A stretch of 64,000 bases of DNA. Origin: an uncultured Erysipelotrichaceae bacterium (GTDB taxonomy: Bacteria > Bacillota_I > Bacilli_A > Erysipelotrichales > Erysipelotrichaceae). Below are positions 54,500 through 63,258 of the stretch, one piece after another. The notes under the pieces are model-generated. The model did not search any database. It was not told where the DNA came from and was given only the letters and a program-made list of their open reading frames with translations. Every line of letters starts with the position of its first letter. The stretch's first letter is position 1. The stretch lies in NCBI GenBank assembly GCA_903789495.1, contig CAIFEQ010000001.1:26439-90438 (forward strand), written 5' to 3'. A program made the translations under genes and the position numbers.

Positions 54500-56167
54500 T
54501 TATACCAGTATACTGCCGCCGATGAATTCCCGGATGATGGAATTGCTGGGAATCATCTCACTCTGCGCAAAGGGACGGATCATGCTCAGCACTCGTAAAA
54601 GCCGCTGAGCCTCGGCATAGGTCTCCTGGCTGGCATCGATGGCCTCCAGCTGCGGCTGGGCATAGGATTTCAGCACCGGCAGCTCATAGATCAGGTGGCT
54701 GTTGAAGAAGACATCAGCCTGATCCGTATAGGGGAAGATGTTCTCCTCTTCGCCCTTCTTGACCTTGTCCCAGGCGGCCAGGGTACTGTCTGCACTGTTG
54801 CCCCGGAACTGATAGTCCCGGACGATCCGGCGCAGCTTGCGGGCATCGTTGACATAGATCCGATGCTGGTCATCCACGGCCAGCTGGGTCAGGGGACTGA
54901 TGTAGATCCGGAACTTCTGGGCTTCGTCGATCTGCTCTGACAGGGCGGGATTCAGGCCGTGGATGCCCTCGATGACCACCGGCTGATCGGGCCGCAGGGA
55001 ACGGATCCTTTTGCCGAAGATCTTGGTGCCCTTCTGAAAATCATAGGTCGGCAGATCCACCTTCTTCCCGGCCAGCAGATCCTGCATCTGCCGGTTGAAG
55101 AGATCCAGGTCCAGAGCCTGCAGGGATTCATAATCCTTGCGGCCGTCTTCATCCAGCGGGGTCTGGGAGCGTTCCAGGAAATAGTCATCCGTGCCCAGAT
55201 ACAGCGGTTCCTCACCCAGGATCTGCAGCTGAATGCACAGGCGTCTGGCAAAGGTGGTCTTGCCCGATGAAGACGGACCGGCAATCAGGATGAACCGTTT
55301 CTGCTGTTCATGGATCTGCCGGGCAATCTCGGCAATCCTGCTTGCATGCAGGGCCTCATTGAGCAGGATCAGTTCCTTCATCCGTTCCGGATCGGCGGCC
55401 GCCTCATTCAGGTCTGCCATCTTGTCGATGCGCACGATACGGCTCCAGTGGGTATTCTCCGCAAAGGCCTCATACAGTTTCTTTTCTTCCTTGAAAGGCC
55501 TGATCTGCTGCGGCTGGGAGCCGTCCGGAAAGCGCAGCAGGAAGCCGTTGCGGTAGCGGCGCAGTTCAAAGTACTTCAGATAGCCGGTGCTGGGCACCAG
55601 GTCGATATAGCCGAATTCCGCTTCGTCACCCATCTCATACAGTACGCCATGCTGGTAATCCGGCGCACTGGCCAGCAGGCGCAGGAAACCCTGCAGGTTC
55701 TGCCGGGTGCCATAGCGTTCCATCTCTTCCCGGTTCATCTCGGTGCGCCGGAAAGGCAGATCGGCTGCGATCAGCCGCCGCATTTCCTGCTCAACCCTTT
55801 CGTCGGTATGTTCATCGATATCGGCCCGGATGGTGGTATACACGCCGCCGGACAGGCTGTTCTCCAGCACGACATCCACCTGATCCGAGAAGACATGATG
55901 GACGGCACTGACATAGACAAAGGACAGCGAGGCCTCATAGATCCGCTGTGTCTCCGGATCCCGCAGATCCAGCAGATCGACCGTGCAGTCCTGGCGGATC
56001 AGGGTATGCAGAGGCTTTACGACATGGTTGATCCGGCAGGCATAGATCTCATACTGCAGGCGGTTTGCAAAGTCTGCCAGCAGCACATCCAGCCAGACCT
56101 CCTGGGCACAGGTGTACTGCCACTCCCGGTGATCCATATCCCGGAAGGTAATCACAAAATCAGACAT
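54500..56167 (-). CDS. uridine-kinase-like nucleoside kinase with ThrRS-like N-terminal region
   Basis: A 555-residue protein. The N-terminal half resembles the TGS and second additional domains of threonyl-tRNA synthetase (ACRINHVVKPLHTLIRQDCTVDLLDL; VHHVFSDQVDVV). The C-terminal half is a uridine-kinase P-loop domain: Walker A GPSSSGKTTF (297-306), then DDYFLERSQTPLDEDG and a lid with RKLRRIVRDYQFRGN. Proteins of this build phosphorylate nucleosides in Thermotogae and Clostridia; the exact substrate is unknown. AAAGGAG precedes the ATG. Confidence 0.9.
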   Translation of the reverse strand: MSDFVITFRDMDHREWQYTCAQEVWLDVLLADFANRLQYEIYACRINHVVKPLHTLIRQDCTVDLLDLRDPETQRIYEASLSFVYVSAVHHVFSDQVDVVLENSLSGGVYTTIRADIDEHTDERVEQEMRRLIAADLPFRRTEMNREEMERYGTRQNLQGFLRLLASAPDYQHGVLYEMGDEAEFGYIDLVPSTGYLKYFELRRYRNGFLLRFPDGSQPQQIRPFKEEKKLYEAFAENTHWSRIVRIDKMADLNEAAADPERMKELILLNEALHASRIAEIARQIHEQQKRFILIAGPSSSGKTTFARRLCIQLQILGEEPLYLGTDDYFLERSQTPLDEDGRKDYESLQALDLDLFNRQMQDLLAGKKVDLPTYDFQKGTKIFGKRIRSLRPDQPVVIEGIHGLNPALSEQIDEAQKFRIYISPLTQLAVDDQHRIYVNDARKLRRIVRDYQFRGNSADSTLAAWDKVKKGEEENIFPYTDQADVFFNSHLIYELPVLKSYAQPQLEAIDASQETYAEAQRLLRVLSMIRPFAQSEMIPSNSIIREFIGGSILV

Positions 56168-56266
56168 CCGAACTCCTTTCTGGTCCTATTCCTTTTTCTC
56201 GTTCTGGTACTCTACGATTCCCGTACTTCCCCATTATAATGGCTGCGGAGAAAAGAGGATTTCAGC

Positions 56267-57103
56267 ATGAAACATATCGTCACCATGCAGGACGTGTCCT
56301 GCGTCGGCAAGTGCTCGCTGACCGTTGCCCTGCCGATCATTTCCGTCATGGGCGTGGAGTGCAGCGTCATCCCCACGTCCGTGCTGTCCACCCACACCAT
56401 GTTCAAGAACTTCACCTTCCATGATCTGACGAGTGAAATCGAACCGATCATGAAGCACTGGGAGAAGGAAGGGTTCCACTTTGACGGCATCTATACCGGC
56501 TATCTGGGCTCCTTCGAACAGCTGAGCATTGCCCAGGACCTCTTCGAGCGCTTCGGCAAAGGCAAGCCGATCCTGATTGACCCGGTCATGGCGGATAACG
56601 GCCATCTGTATCCCGGCTTCACGCAGGAATTTGCCCAGTCCATGGCCAGACTGTGCGGACATGCAGACATGATCTGCCCCAACCTGACCGAGGCCAGTTT
56701 CCTGCTGCAGGAACCCTATCTGGAGAAGGACTACACCGAGCAGCAGATCCAGGACACCCTGAAGAAACTCTGCGGCCTGGGCTGCCGGGCGGCCATCCTG
56801 ACCGGCATCAGTCTGGAACCGGGGAAGCTGGGTGCCTATGCCTATGACAGCAGAGAGGATGCCTTCTACCAGCATTACGAAGACACCCTGCCGGCCAAGT
56901 TCCACGGCACCGGCGACATCTGGGCTTCCACCTTCTTCGGCGCCACCATCATGGGCAAGTCCTTCACCAAGGCCCTGGAGATCGCCTGCCGCTTCACCAC
57001 CGAATCCATCCGGCTGACCCTGGAAGAACCCGATCATAACATCTACGGCGTCAACTTCGAACAGGCCCTGCCGGATCTGATCCGGATGATGCAGGAAGAC
57101 TGA
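56267..57103 (+). CDS. pdxY: pyridoxamine/pyridoxal kinase
   Basis: A 278-residue ribokinase-fold kinase that phosphorylates vitamin B6 vitamers. Key blocks: QDVSCVGKCSLTVALPIISVMGVECSVIPTSVLSTHT (substrate side), IDPVMADNGHLY, TPNLTEA-like CPNLTEASFLL and the catalytic FHGTGDIWAS with the anion-hole GTGD. Similarity is to the PdxY/PdxK class rather than ThiD. A TATAAT lies 30 bases upstream and AGAGG precedes the ATG. It is divergent from the kinase-like gene and ends at a strong hairpin. Confidence 0.93.
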   Translation: MKHIVTMQDVSCVGKCSLTVALPIISVMGVECSVIPTSVLSTHTMFKNFTFHDLTSEIEPIMKHWEKEGFHFDGIYTGYLGSFEQLSIAQDLFERFGKGKPILIDPVMADNGHLYPGFTQEFAQSMARLCGHADMICPNLTEASFLLQEPYLEKDYTEQQIQDTLKKLCGLGCRAAILTGISLEPGKLGAYAYDSREDAFYQHYEDTLPAKFHGTGDIWASTFFGATIMGKSFTKALEIACRFTTESIRLTLEEPDHNIYGVNFEQALPDLIRMMQED

Positions 57104-57113
57104 CCGTCCTCAG

Positions 57114-57145
57114 AAATACCCGGTTTTCGAGCCGGGTATTTTTCT
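57114..57145 (+). terminator. pdxY terminator
   Basis: AAATACCCGG (57114-57123) pairs with CCGGGTATTT (57132-57141), then T-rich sequence. Confidence 0.85.
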
Positions 57146-57154
57146 TACGGTCCG

Positions 57155-57182
57155 AAAAAAAACACAGGCCTTTCAGCCTGTG
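57155..57182 (-). terminator. terminator of the M20 peptidase/Tex unit
   Basis: On the minus strand CACAGGC pairs with GCCTGTG, followed by eight Us (plus-strand A run 57155-57162). Confidence 0.85.
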
Positions 57183-57190
57183 CGCACGGA

Positions 57191-58318
57191 TTACTGCATG
57201 CTGTGGAGCAGGAAGTTCAGGACTACCCGCATGCCCGTGGGAACGGAATCCAGATCCACCCATTCCTCCCGGGTATGGGCGCCGCTGCCGCTGATCGTGC
57301 CGACGGTATTGGCCAGCACGCCCTGGGACAGCGGAATATTGGCATCCGTGGAGCCCGGCATGACATAGATCTGACCGTCATAGTATTCCTGAATCAGCTT
57401 CTTCGATTCTTCGGTGAAGGCTTCCAGAGCGGCCTGATCGATTGTGCCCATGCCGGGTCTGACGCCCAGCAGTTCCACCAGCACCCGCTTCTTGGCGGCG
57501 GTGAAGGAATCGATCACTTCCTGCATGTTCTTCTGCATGATCTGCAGACACTCATCTGAAGCAGAGCGGTATTCATACAGGAACCAGCACTTCTGGGCAA
57601 TGGAGTTCACCGTTGAACCGCCCTGAATGACGCCGACATTGTAGGTCGTATAGACCTTCTCCGGCTGCTTGATGGCATAGAGCTGCTCGATGATGTCGGC
57701 GGCGATCCTGATGGCATTGTCATTGCCGAAGTTGGCATAGGAATGGCCGCCGGAAGTCTCGACCGTGATCTTGTAGCGGTGCGAGCCGACCGGCACATTG
57801 GTCACAAAGCCCAGACTGCCGTCAAAGGAATAGAAGGCTTCGATCTGTCCCTCATAGTCCCGGAAGATCTGCTTGGCGCCATCCAGGTTGCCAAGCCCCT
57901 CTTCGCAGGAATTGGCGACGATAAGCAGATTCTTCTTCTGTTCCGAGGCATGCTGGACCAGATACCGCGTGGCCATCATCAGATGCACCAGATTGGCCGT
58001 ATCATCCCCGATGCCCGGGGCGCGCAGGATATTGCCCTCCCGGGTCATCGGCAGTTCTTCTTCATCCGCAAAGACAATGTCCGTGTGGGCCATGAGCACC
58101 GTATACGGCTGATCCGGATTGACGGTAAAGCGGCAGACCACATTCTTGGCCTTGTCGATGCTGACGTCCTTCACGCCGTTTTCGATGAACCACTGCCGGC
58201 AGAACTCGGCCCGCCGGTCCTCCTGATGACTGGGGCTGGGGATTCTGCCCAGGGTCTGCAGCAGCTCGATGGCTTCCTCCTTGTTGGCATTCACAAACGC
58301 TTCGATTTTTTCATTCAT
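57191..58318 (-). CDS. M20-family metallopeptidase (PepT/ArgE/DapE-like)
   Basis: A 375-residue zinc peptidase. Metal ligands and catalysis: LMAHTDIVFAD (His/Asp), GIGDDTANL (bridging Asp), NSCEEGLGN (catalytic Glu pair) and the C-terminal SGSGAHTREEW (His). SGGHSYANFGNDNAIRIA marks the dimerisation domain. The pattern suits a di- or tripeptidase, but the substrate is not certain. GGAGG precedes the ATG. It follows tex by 21 bases, making an operon. Confidence 0.88.
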   Translation of the reverse strand: MNEKIEAFVNANKEEAIELLQTLGRIPSPSHQEDRRAEFCRQWFIENGVKDVSIDKAKNVVCRFTVNPDQPYTVLMAHTDIVFADEEELPMTREGNILRAPGIGDDTANLVHLMMATRYLVQHASEQKKNLLIVANSCEEGLGNLDGAKQIFRDYEGQIEAFYSFDGSLGFVTNVPVGSHRYKITVETSGGHSYANFGNDNAIRIAADIIEQLYAIKQPEKVYTTYNVGVIQGGSTVNSIAQKCWFLYEYRSASDECLQIMQKNMQEVIDSFTAAKKRVLVELLGVRPGMGTIDQAALEAFTEESKKLIQEYYDGQIYVMPGSTDANIPLSQGVLANTVGTISGSGAHTREEWVDLDSVPTGMRVVLNFLLHSMQ

Positions 58319-58339
58319 TGCACAAGCCTCCTCTCAGGC

Positions 58340-60625
58340 TTACTGATGCTTGGATCCGAAACGGGCCAGCAGCCGGGCAGTCGCGTCCTCCATGCTGACC
58401 GGCCGGGCCGGCTCTTCCGGCTTTTCCGCCGGCCGGTTCGGCCGGTTCTTCCGGGACTTACGGTAACGCACGGCGGCACTGCGCTGTTCCCGCTGCTGCG
58501 GTGAAAGCAGACTGAGCTGCACCTTGCCCTTCTCCTCGTCGACCCCGATGACCCAGACCTGGACAATGTCACCGACCGAGACGACTTCCGAAGGATGCTG
58601 GATGCGGTTCATGGACATGTTGGAGATGTGGACCAGGCCATCCTCATGCAGACCGATGTCCACAAAGGCGCCGAAGTCCACGACATTGCGGACGGTGCCG
58701 GCGAGCTGGTCACCGATATGCAGATCACTCAGTTCCAGGACATTGCTCTTCAGCAGCGCACCCTCGAACTGATCCCGGTAATCCCGCAGGGGCTGCCGGA
58801 TGGCCTCTTCGATATCCTTCAGGGTATAGGCATCAATGCCCAGATCCGCCGTCTTCTCGGCCGGGAACTGCGCATCCGCCTGGCCCAGCTGCGTGATGCC
58901 GCAGGCCTTCATGAGCGCCCGCGCGGCCTCATAGCTTTCCGGATGGATCGAAGTCTCATCCAGCGGTTCATCACCGCCGACGATCCGCAGGAACCCGGCA
59001 CACTGGGTATAGGCCTTGGGGCCCAGCTTATGCACCTTCAGCAGCTGTTTCCGGTCCGTAAAGCGGCCGTTCTCATTCCGGTAGCTGACAATCTCCCGGG
59101 CAATGCCGGCATTCAGGCCCGAGATATGCGTGAGCAGTTCCGGGGAGGCGGTATTCAGATCGGCCCCGACCCGGTTGACGACCTTCATGATTGCTTCATC
59201 CAGCCGCTCATTCAGGGCTTTTTCCGGCAGGTCATGCTGATACTGGCCGACCCCGATGGACTTCGGATCGATCTTGATGAGTTCCGGCAGCGGATCCAGC
59301 AGACGCCGGCCGATCGAGACAGCAGAGCGTTCCTCGACAGCCAGATCCGGGAATTCCTGCCGGGCCGCTTCCTGGGCGGACCAGACCGATGCACCCGCTT
59401 CGGACACGATGGCATAGCTGACGTCCAGATGGTTTTCCTGAATGACTTCCGCCACCAGCTTTTCACTCTCACGGGAAGCCGTCCCGTTGCCGATCGCAAT
59501 GATCTGCACCTGATACTTCCGGATCAGCTGGAGCAGTTTCGCCTTGTCTTCTGCCGTATCCCGGTTCTTCCCGCGGAAGGGGAAGATCTTGGCCACGGCC
59601 AGCAGCTTGCCGGTTTCATCCAGTACTGCAAGCTTGCAGCCATTGGCATAGCCGGGGTCAAAACCCAGCACGACTCTGCCCTTCAGAGGCGGCTGAGAGA
59701 GCAGCTTTTCCAGGTTCATGGAGAAGACCTCAATCGAATCCCTGTGGGCCTTTTCGGACAGTTCCGAACGCACTTCATTTTCGATGCTGGGGAACAGCAG
59801 CCGTTCACAGCCGTCCTTCACGGCTGCTTCGATCTCGGCGGCACAGACACAGTTCTTCGCATCCTTCAGATAGAAGGACGCCGCCTGCTGCTCCAGGCCT
59901 TCCCGGTCATAGGAGAAGGACACGGTGATCACTTTTTCCTTCTCGGCCCGGTCAATCGCCATGACGCGGTGATCGGCAATCCCTCTCACCTTTTCCTGGC
60001 GGTCATAGTACATCTCATAGACTTTCTTCTCGTCCACGGCATCTTTCTTTTTCTTCGTCACCAGCACGCCGCTGCGGACGATCTCATCCTTGAAGGACCA
60101 GCGCAGCTTCGCATTGTCACTGACCATTTCGGCCAGGATGTCTTCGGCCCCCTGGATGGCATCCTCAGGGGTCTTGACGTATTCACTGACATACTTCTGC
60201 GCCTCGCTGGGCAGATCGCCGCTCTCCGGCAGACTGAGCATCCAGTCGGTCAGCGGCTGCAGGCCGTTTTTGATGGCCACGCCCGCCCGGGTCTTTTTCT
60301 TCTGCTTGTAGGGACGGTAAAGATCTTCGACCTGGGACAGCTTCGTACAGGCATTGACCGCCTCCCGGATCTCGTCGGTCAGCTTGCCCTGCTGTCCGAT
60401 CAGGTTCAGGACCGCTTCCTTGCGCTCCTTCAGATTGATTTCATACTGATACTGTTTCTCGATGAAGAGAATCTGCTCTTCATCCAGGCCGTTGGTTGCC
60501 TGTTTCCGGTAACGGGCAATGAACGGCACCGTATTCCCTTCTTCCAGCAGTGCCATGGTATGCGAAACCGAGTCCGCAGAGACCTTCAGCTGCCGGGAGA
60601 GATTCTGTATGATCTGTTCATCCAT
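58340..60625 (-). CDS. tex: Tex-family RNA-binding transcription accessory protein
   Basis: A 761-residue multi-domain RNA-binding protein. Order: HTH and helical N-terminus, central Tex/YqgF-like RNase H fold (GFDPGYANGCKLAVLDETG; AIGNGTASRESE), helix-hairpin-helix pair (NTASPELLTHISGLNAGIAREIVSYR), and a C-terminal S1 domain (LAGTVRNVVDFGAFVDIGLHEDGLVHIS). A basic tail follows. Tex proteins aid transcription or RNA turnover. AAGGAG precedes the ATG. The enolase-family genes to the right end at a terminator, so this starts a new unit. Confidence 0.97.
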   Translation of the reverse strand: MDEQIIQNLSRQLKVSADSVSHTMALLEEGNTVPFIARYRKQATNGLDEEQILFIEKQYQYEINLKERKEAVLNLIGQQGKLTDEIREAVNACTKLSQVEDLYRPYKQKKKTRAGVAIKNGLQPLTDWMLSLPESGDLPSEAQKYVSEYVKTPEDAIQGAEDILAEMVSDNAKLRWSFKDEIVRSGVLVTKKKKDAVDEKKVYEMYYDRQEKVRGIADHRVMAIDRAEKEKVITVSFSYDREGLEQQAASFYLKDAKNCVCAAEIEAAVKDGCERLLFPSIENEVRSELSEKAHRDSIEVFSMNLEKLLSQPPLKGRVVLGFDPGYANGCKLAVLDETGKLLAVAKIFPFRGKNRDTAEDKAKLLQLIRKYQVQIIAIGNGTASRESEKLVAEVIQENHLDVSYAIVSEAGASVWSAQEAARQEFPDLAVEERSAVSIGRRLLDPLPELIKIDPKSIGVGQYQHDLPEKALNERLDEAIMKVVNRVGADLNTASPELLTHISGLNAGIAREIVSYRNENGRFTDRKQLLKVHKLGPKAYTQCAGFLRIVGGDEPLDETSIHPESYEAARALMKACGITQLGQADAQFPAEKTADLGIDAYTLKDIEEAIRQPLRDYRDQFEGALLKSNVLELSDLHIGDQLAGTVRNVVDFGAFVDIGLHEDGLVHISNMSMNRIQHPSEVVSVGDIVQVWVIGVDEEKGKVQLSLLSPQQREQRSAAVRYRKSRKNRPNRPAEKPEEPARPVSMEDATARLLARFGSKHQ

Positions 60626-60709
60626 TCTGCTTCACTCCTTGCTGTATTTTCACTATCATACCACGCCGGCGCCAGCCCTGCCTGCGGCAGGATGCCAGAC
60701 GGCCGACCG

Positions 60710-60749
60710 GAAAGAAAAACAGGGTTCTGCGGGGAGAAAGCAGAACCCT
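60710..60749 (-). terminator. terminator of the dehydratase operon
   Basis: AGGGTTCTGC/GCAGAACCCT stem (60721-60749), followed on the minus strand by GTTTTTCTTTC. Confidence 0.85.
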
Positions 60750-60782
60750 GGAAGGGAGAAAAAGCGGCTGATAAGAGCAGGA

Positions 60783-61988
60783 TTATTCGATGGTGCAGTG
60801 CTTCCTGGCACCCTGCATGTAGCTTTCGCTCATTTCCTGACCGATGCCGGGCAGCTCCGGAATGTCATAATATCCATTCTTCGGCTCATAGAAGTACTTG
60901 CCGGCCTTCTTGAATTTGGTCAGCAGGTTGTGATCGTGCTCTTCATGAATCGCGAAGTTCGGGATGGTCGCCTCCACCTGCAGAGCCGCAGCCGTGGCGA
61001 TCGGACCGCCGCAGACATGGATCTGGACGCCGACATCATAGACATTGGCCATATCGCAGATCTTCTTGGTCTCGGTGATCCCGCCGGTGTTGCAGAGGTC
61101 AGGCTGGATGATATCCAGCGTTCTGTCCTCCAGGAACTGCCGGAACTGCCATCTGGTGCTGGAACGTTCGCCGGTAGCCAGCGGCAGCGGGCAGTTGGCC
61201 TTGATATACCGGAACAGGGACGGATTGTCCGGCATGGTCGGTTCTTCGTAATACATGATCCGGTACGGTGCCAGAGCATTGCCCAGAATGACGGCGGTAT
61301 TGGCATCCAGCAGCGAGTGAATCTCCACGATGATGTCGAGGTCATCACCGCCGGCTTCACGGGCTGCCGCAATCCGCTCGACGCTTCTTCTCAGTTCCTT
61401 TTCCGGATAGACGCCGCGGATCTGATTGCCCTGTCTGCTTCTTAAGGCAGCCAGTTCTTCCGGTGTCTTCGGCTCTTCGGCGCAGGCATAGACCGGGTCG
61501 ATCTTGACCGCATCATAGCCATCCGCCATGGCATCCTTCACGACATCGTAATAGTCCTTCGGATCAAACAGCAGCGGCATCGAATCATGGGCTTCGATGA
61601 TCTTGCGCCAGCCGAACTGCAGCTGCGAGGCATAGGCTCTCAGCTTGTCGTTTGTCTTGCCGCCCAGCAGCTTGTAGACCGGCACACCAAGTTTCTTGCC
61701 CTTGATGTCCCAGCAGGCGGTGTCGATGGCGGCCATGGCGGCACTGACCACAATCCCACCGTTCATGCCCCAGAAGGTATGACGGTGCAGATGTTCCCAG
61801 ATCTTTTCGGTGTCAAACGGATCCATGCCGATGACCAGCCGGGCAAAGTCCTGGCACTGGCCATACGCCGCTTCCTGGCTCTTGCCGTAGGAAAGACCGG
61901 CCTCGCCGTCTCCGTAAATGCCTTCGTCTGTATGCACACGGATGCAGATATAGTCACTCAGATAGCAGTCAACCGATGTGATTTTCAT
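60783..61988 (-). CDS. enolase-superfamily (mandelate racemase subgroup) dehydratase, copy 2
   Basis: A 401-residue acid-sugar-dehydratase-like enzyme. N-terminal capping domain, then a TIM barrel: YDAVKIDPVY, metal ligands in IVEIHSLLDAN, YYEEP and ATGERSS, and the Asp-His dyad in IQPDLCNTGG and VQIHVCGGP. The layout recalls galactonate and related sugar-acid dehydratases, but specificity cannot be read. It is a tandem paralogue of the next gene, 32 bases upstream. GAAAGGAA precedes the ATG. Confidence 0.88.
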   Translation of the reverse strand: MKITSVDCYLSDYICIRVHTDEGIYGDGEAGLSYGKSQEAAYGQCQDFARLVIGMDPFDTEKIWEHLHRHTFWGMNGGIVVSAAMAAIDTACWDIKGKKLGVPVYKLLGGKTNDKLRAYASQLQFGWRKIIEAHDSMPLLFDPKDYYDVVKDAMADGYDAVKIDPVYACAEEPKTPEELAALRSRQGNQIRGVYPEKELRRSVERIAAAREAGGDDLDIIVEIHSLLDANTAVILGNALAPYRIMYYEEPTMPDNPSLFRYIKANCPLPLATGERSSTRWQFRQFLEDRTLDIIQPDLCNTGGITETKKICDMANVYDVGVQIHVCGGPIATAAALQVEATIPNFAIHEEHDHNLLTKFKKAGKYFYEPKNGYYDIPELPGIGQEMSESYMQGARKHCTIE

Positions 61989-62020
61989 GAGGATTCCTTT
62001 CTTCGTCCGAGCGGACGGAC

Positions 62021-63214
62021 TTACTTGATTTCCACGTGTTCTCTGGCGTTGGCCATGGCCCAGTCACTCATTTCCTGACCGATGCCGGGCAGCTCCGGAA
62101 TGTCGTAATAGCCATTGTGCGGCTCATAGAAGTATTTGCCGTTCTTCTTGAACTTGGTGGTGAGGTTGGCATTATGCTCCTCATGGATCACAAAGTTCGG
62201 GATGGTTGCTTCAACCTGCAGGGCCGCCGCCGTGGCGATCGGACCGCCGCAGACATGGATCTGCACGCCGATGTCATAGACATTGGCCATGTCGCAGATC
62301 TTCTTGGTTTCCGTGATGCCGCCGGTATTGCAGAGGTCGGGCTGGATGATGTCGAGGGTCCGGTCTTCGAAGAACTGACGGAACTGCCATCTGCTGCTGG
62401 AACGTTCGCCGGTGGCCAGCGGCAGGGTGCATCTGCTCTTGATGTGCCGGAAGTTCTTCGGGTTTTCCGGACTCGTCGGTTCTTCAAAGTACATGATGCG
62501 GTACGGTTCCAGGGCCTTGCCCAGGATGGCCGAGGTGTTGGCATCCAGCAGCGAGTGAATCTCGACGATGATGTCGAGATCATCGCCACCCGCTTCTCTT
62601 GCTGCCGCAATGCGGGCCACGGACATCTTCAGTTCCTTCTCCGGATAGGTGCCGTGGATCTGATTGCCATGGGTTGCCATGACCTTGCCGATGTCGGTCG
62701 GATCCGCCGGGGCATAGACCGGATCGATCTTGACGGCATCATAGCCCTCACTCATGGCGTCTTTGACTGCCGCGGCATAATCCTTCGGGTCAAACAGCAT
62801 GGACAGTTTGTCCTGCGGTTCAATGACCTTGCGCCAGCCGAACTGCAGCTGCGAGGCATAGGCTCTCAGCCTGTCATTCGTCTTGCCGCCCAGCAGCTTG
62901 TAGACCGGCACGCCCAGCTTCTTGCCCTTGATGTCCCAGCAGGCGGTGTCGATGGCGGCCATGGCGGCGGTCAGGACGATGCCGCCGTTCATGCCCCAGA
63001 AGGTATGACGGTGCAGGTGTTCCCAGATCTTCTCGGTGTCAAACGGATCCATGCCGATGACCAGACGGGCAAAGTCCTGACACTGGCCGAATGCGGCCTG
63101 CCAGCAGGAGCCATACGCCAGGCCGGCTTCGCCGAAGCCGGAAATTCCTTCATCCGTATTGACCCGGACGGTGATGAAATTGCCTAAATAACAGTCGACC
63201 GAAGTGATTTTCAT
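62021..63214 (-). CDS. enolase-superfamily (mandelate racemase subgroup) dehydratase, copy 1
   Basis: A 397-residue paralogue of the downstream gene, with long identical stretches (GMDPFDTEKIWEHLHRHTFW; CDMANVYD). The same catalytic residues are kept (IVEIHSLLDAN, YFEEP, ATGERSS, IQPDLCNTGG, VQIHVCGGP). They differ mostly around residues 120-210 (LSMLFDPKDYAAAV; APADPTDIGKVMATHGN), which could alter substrate. The ATG at 63214 has AAAGGAAAAG upstream; a longer reading from 63250 does not. It follows the permease gene by 44 bases. Confidence 0.88.
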   Translation of the reverse strand: MKITSVDCYLGNFITVRVNTDEGISGFGEAGLAYGSCWQAAFGQCQDFARLVIGMDPFDTEKIWEHLHRHTFWGMNGGIVLTAAMAAIDTACWDIKGKKLGVPVYKLLGGKTNDRLRAYASQLQFGWRKVIEPQDKLSMLFDPKDYAAAVKDAMSEGYDAVKIDPVYAPADPTDIGKVMATHGNQIHGTYPEKELKMSVARIAAAREAGGDDLDIIVEIHSLLDANTSAILGKALEPYRIMYFEEPTSPENPKNFRHIKSRCTLPLATGERSSSRWQFRQFFEDRTLDIIQPDLCNTGGITETKKICDMANVYDIGVQIHVCGGPIATAAALQVEATIPNFVIHEEHNANLTTKFKKNGKYFYEPHNGYYDIPELPGIGQEMSDWAMANAREHVEIK

Positions 63215-63258
63215 AGATCTTTTCCTTTCTTTGCAGGTACCTTCCTGCATGTATGTTT

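Noticed and set aside
58595-60913. 772-codon open frame on the plus strand
   Set aside because: Antisense shadow of tex; no motif.
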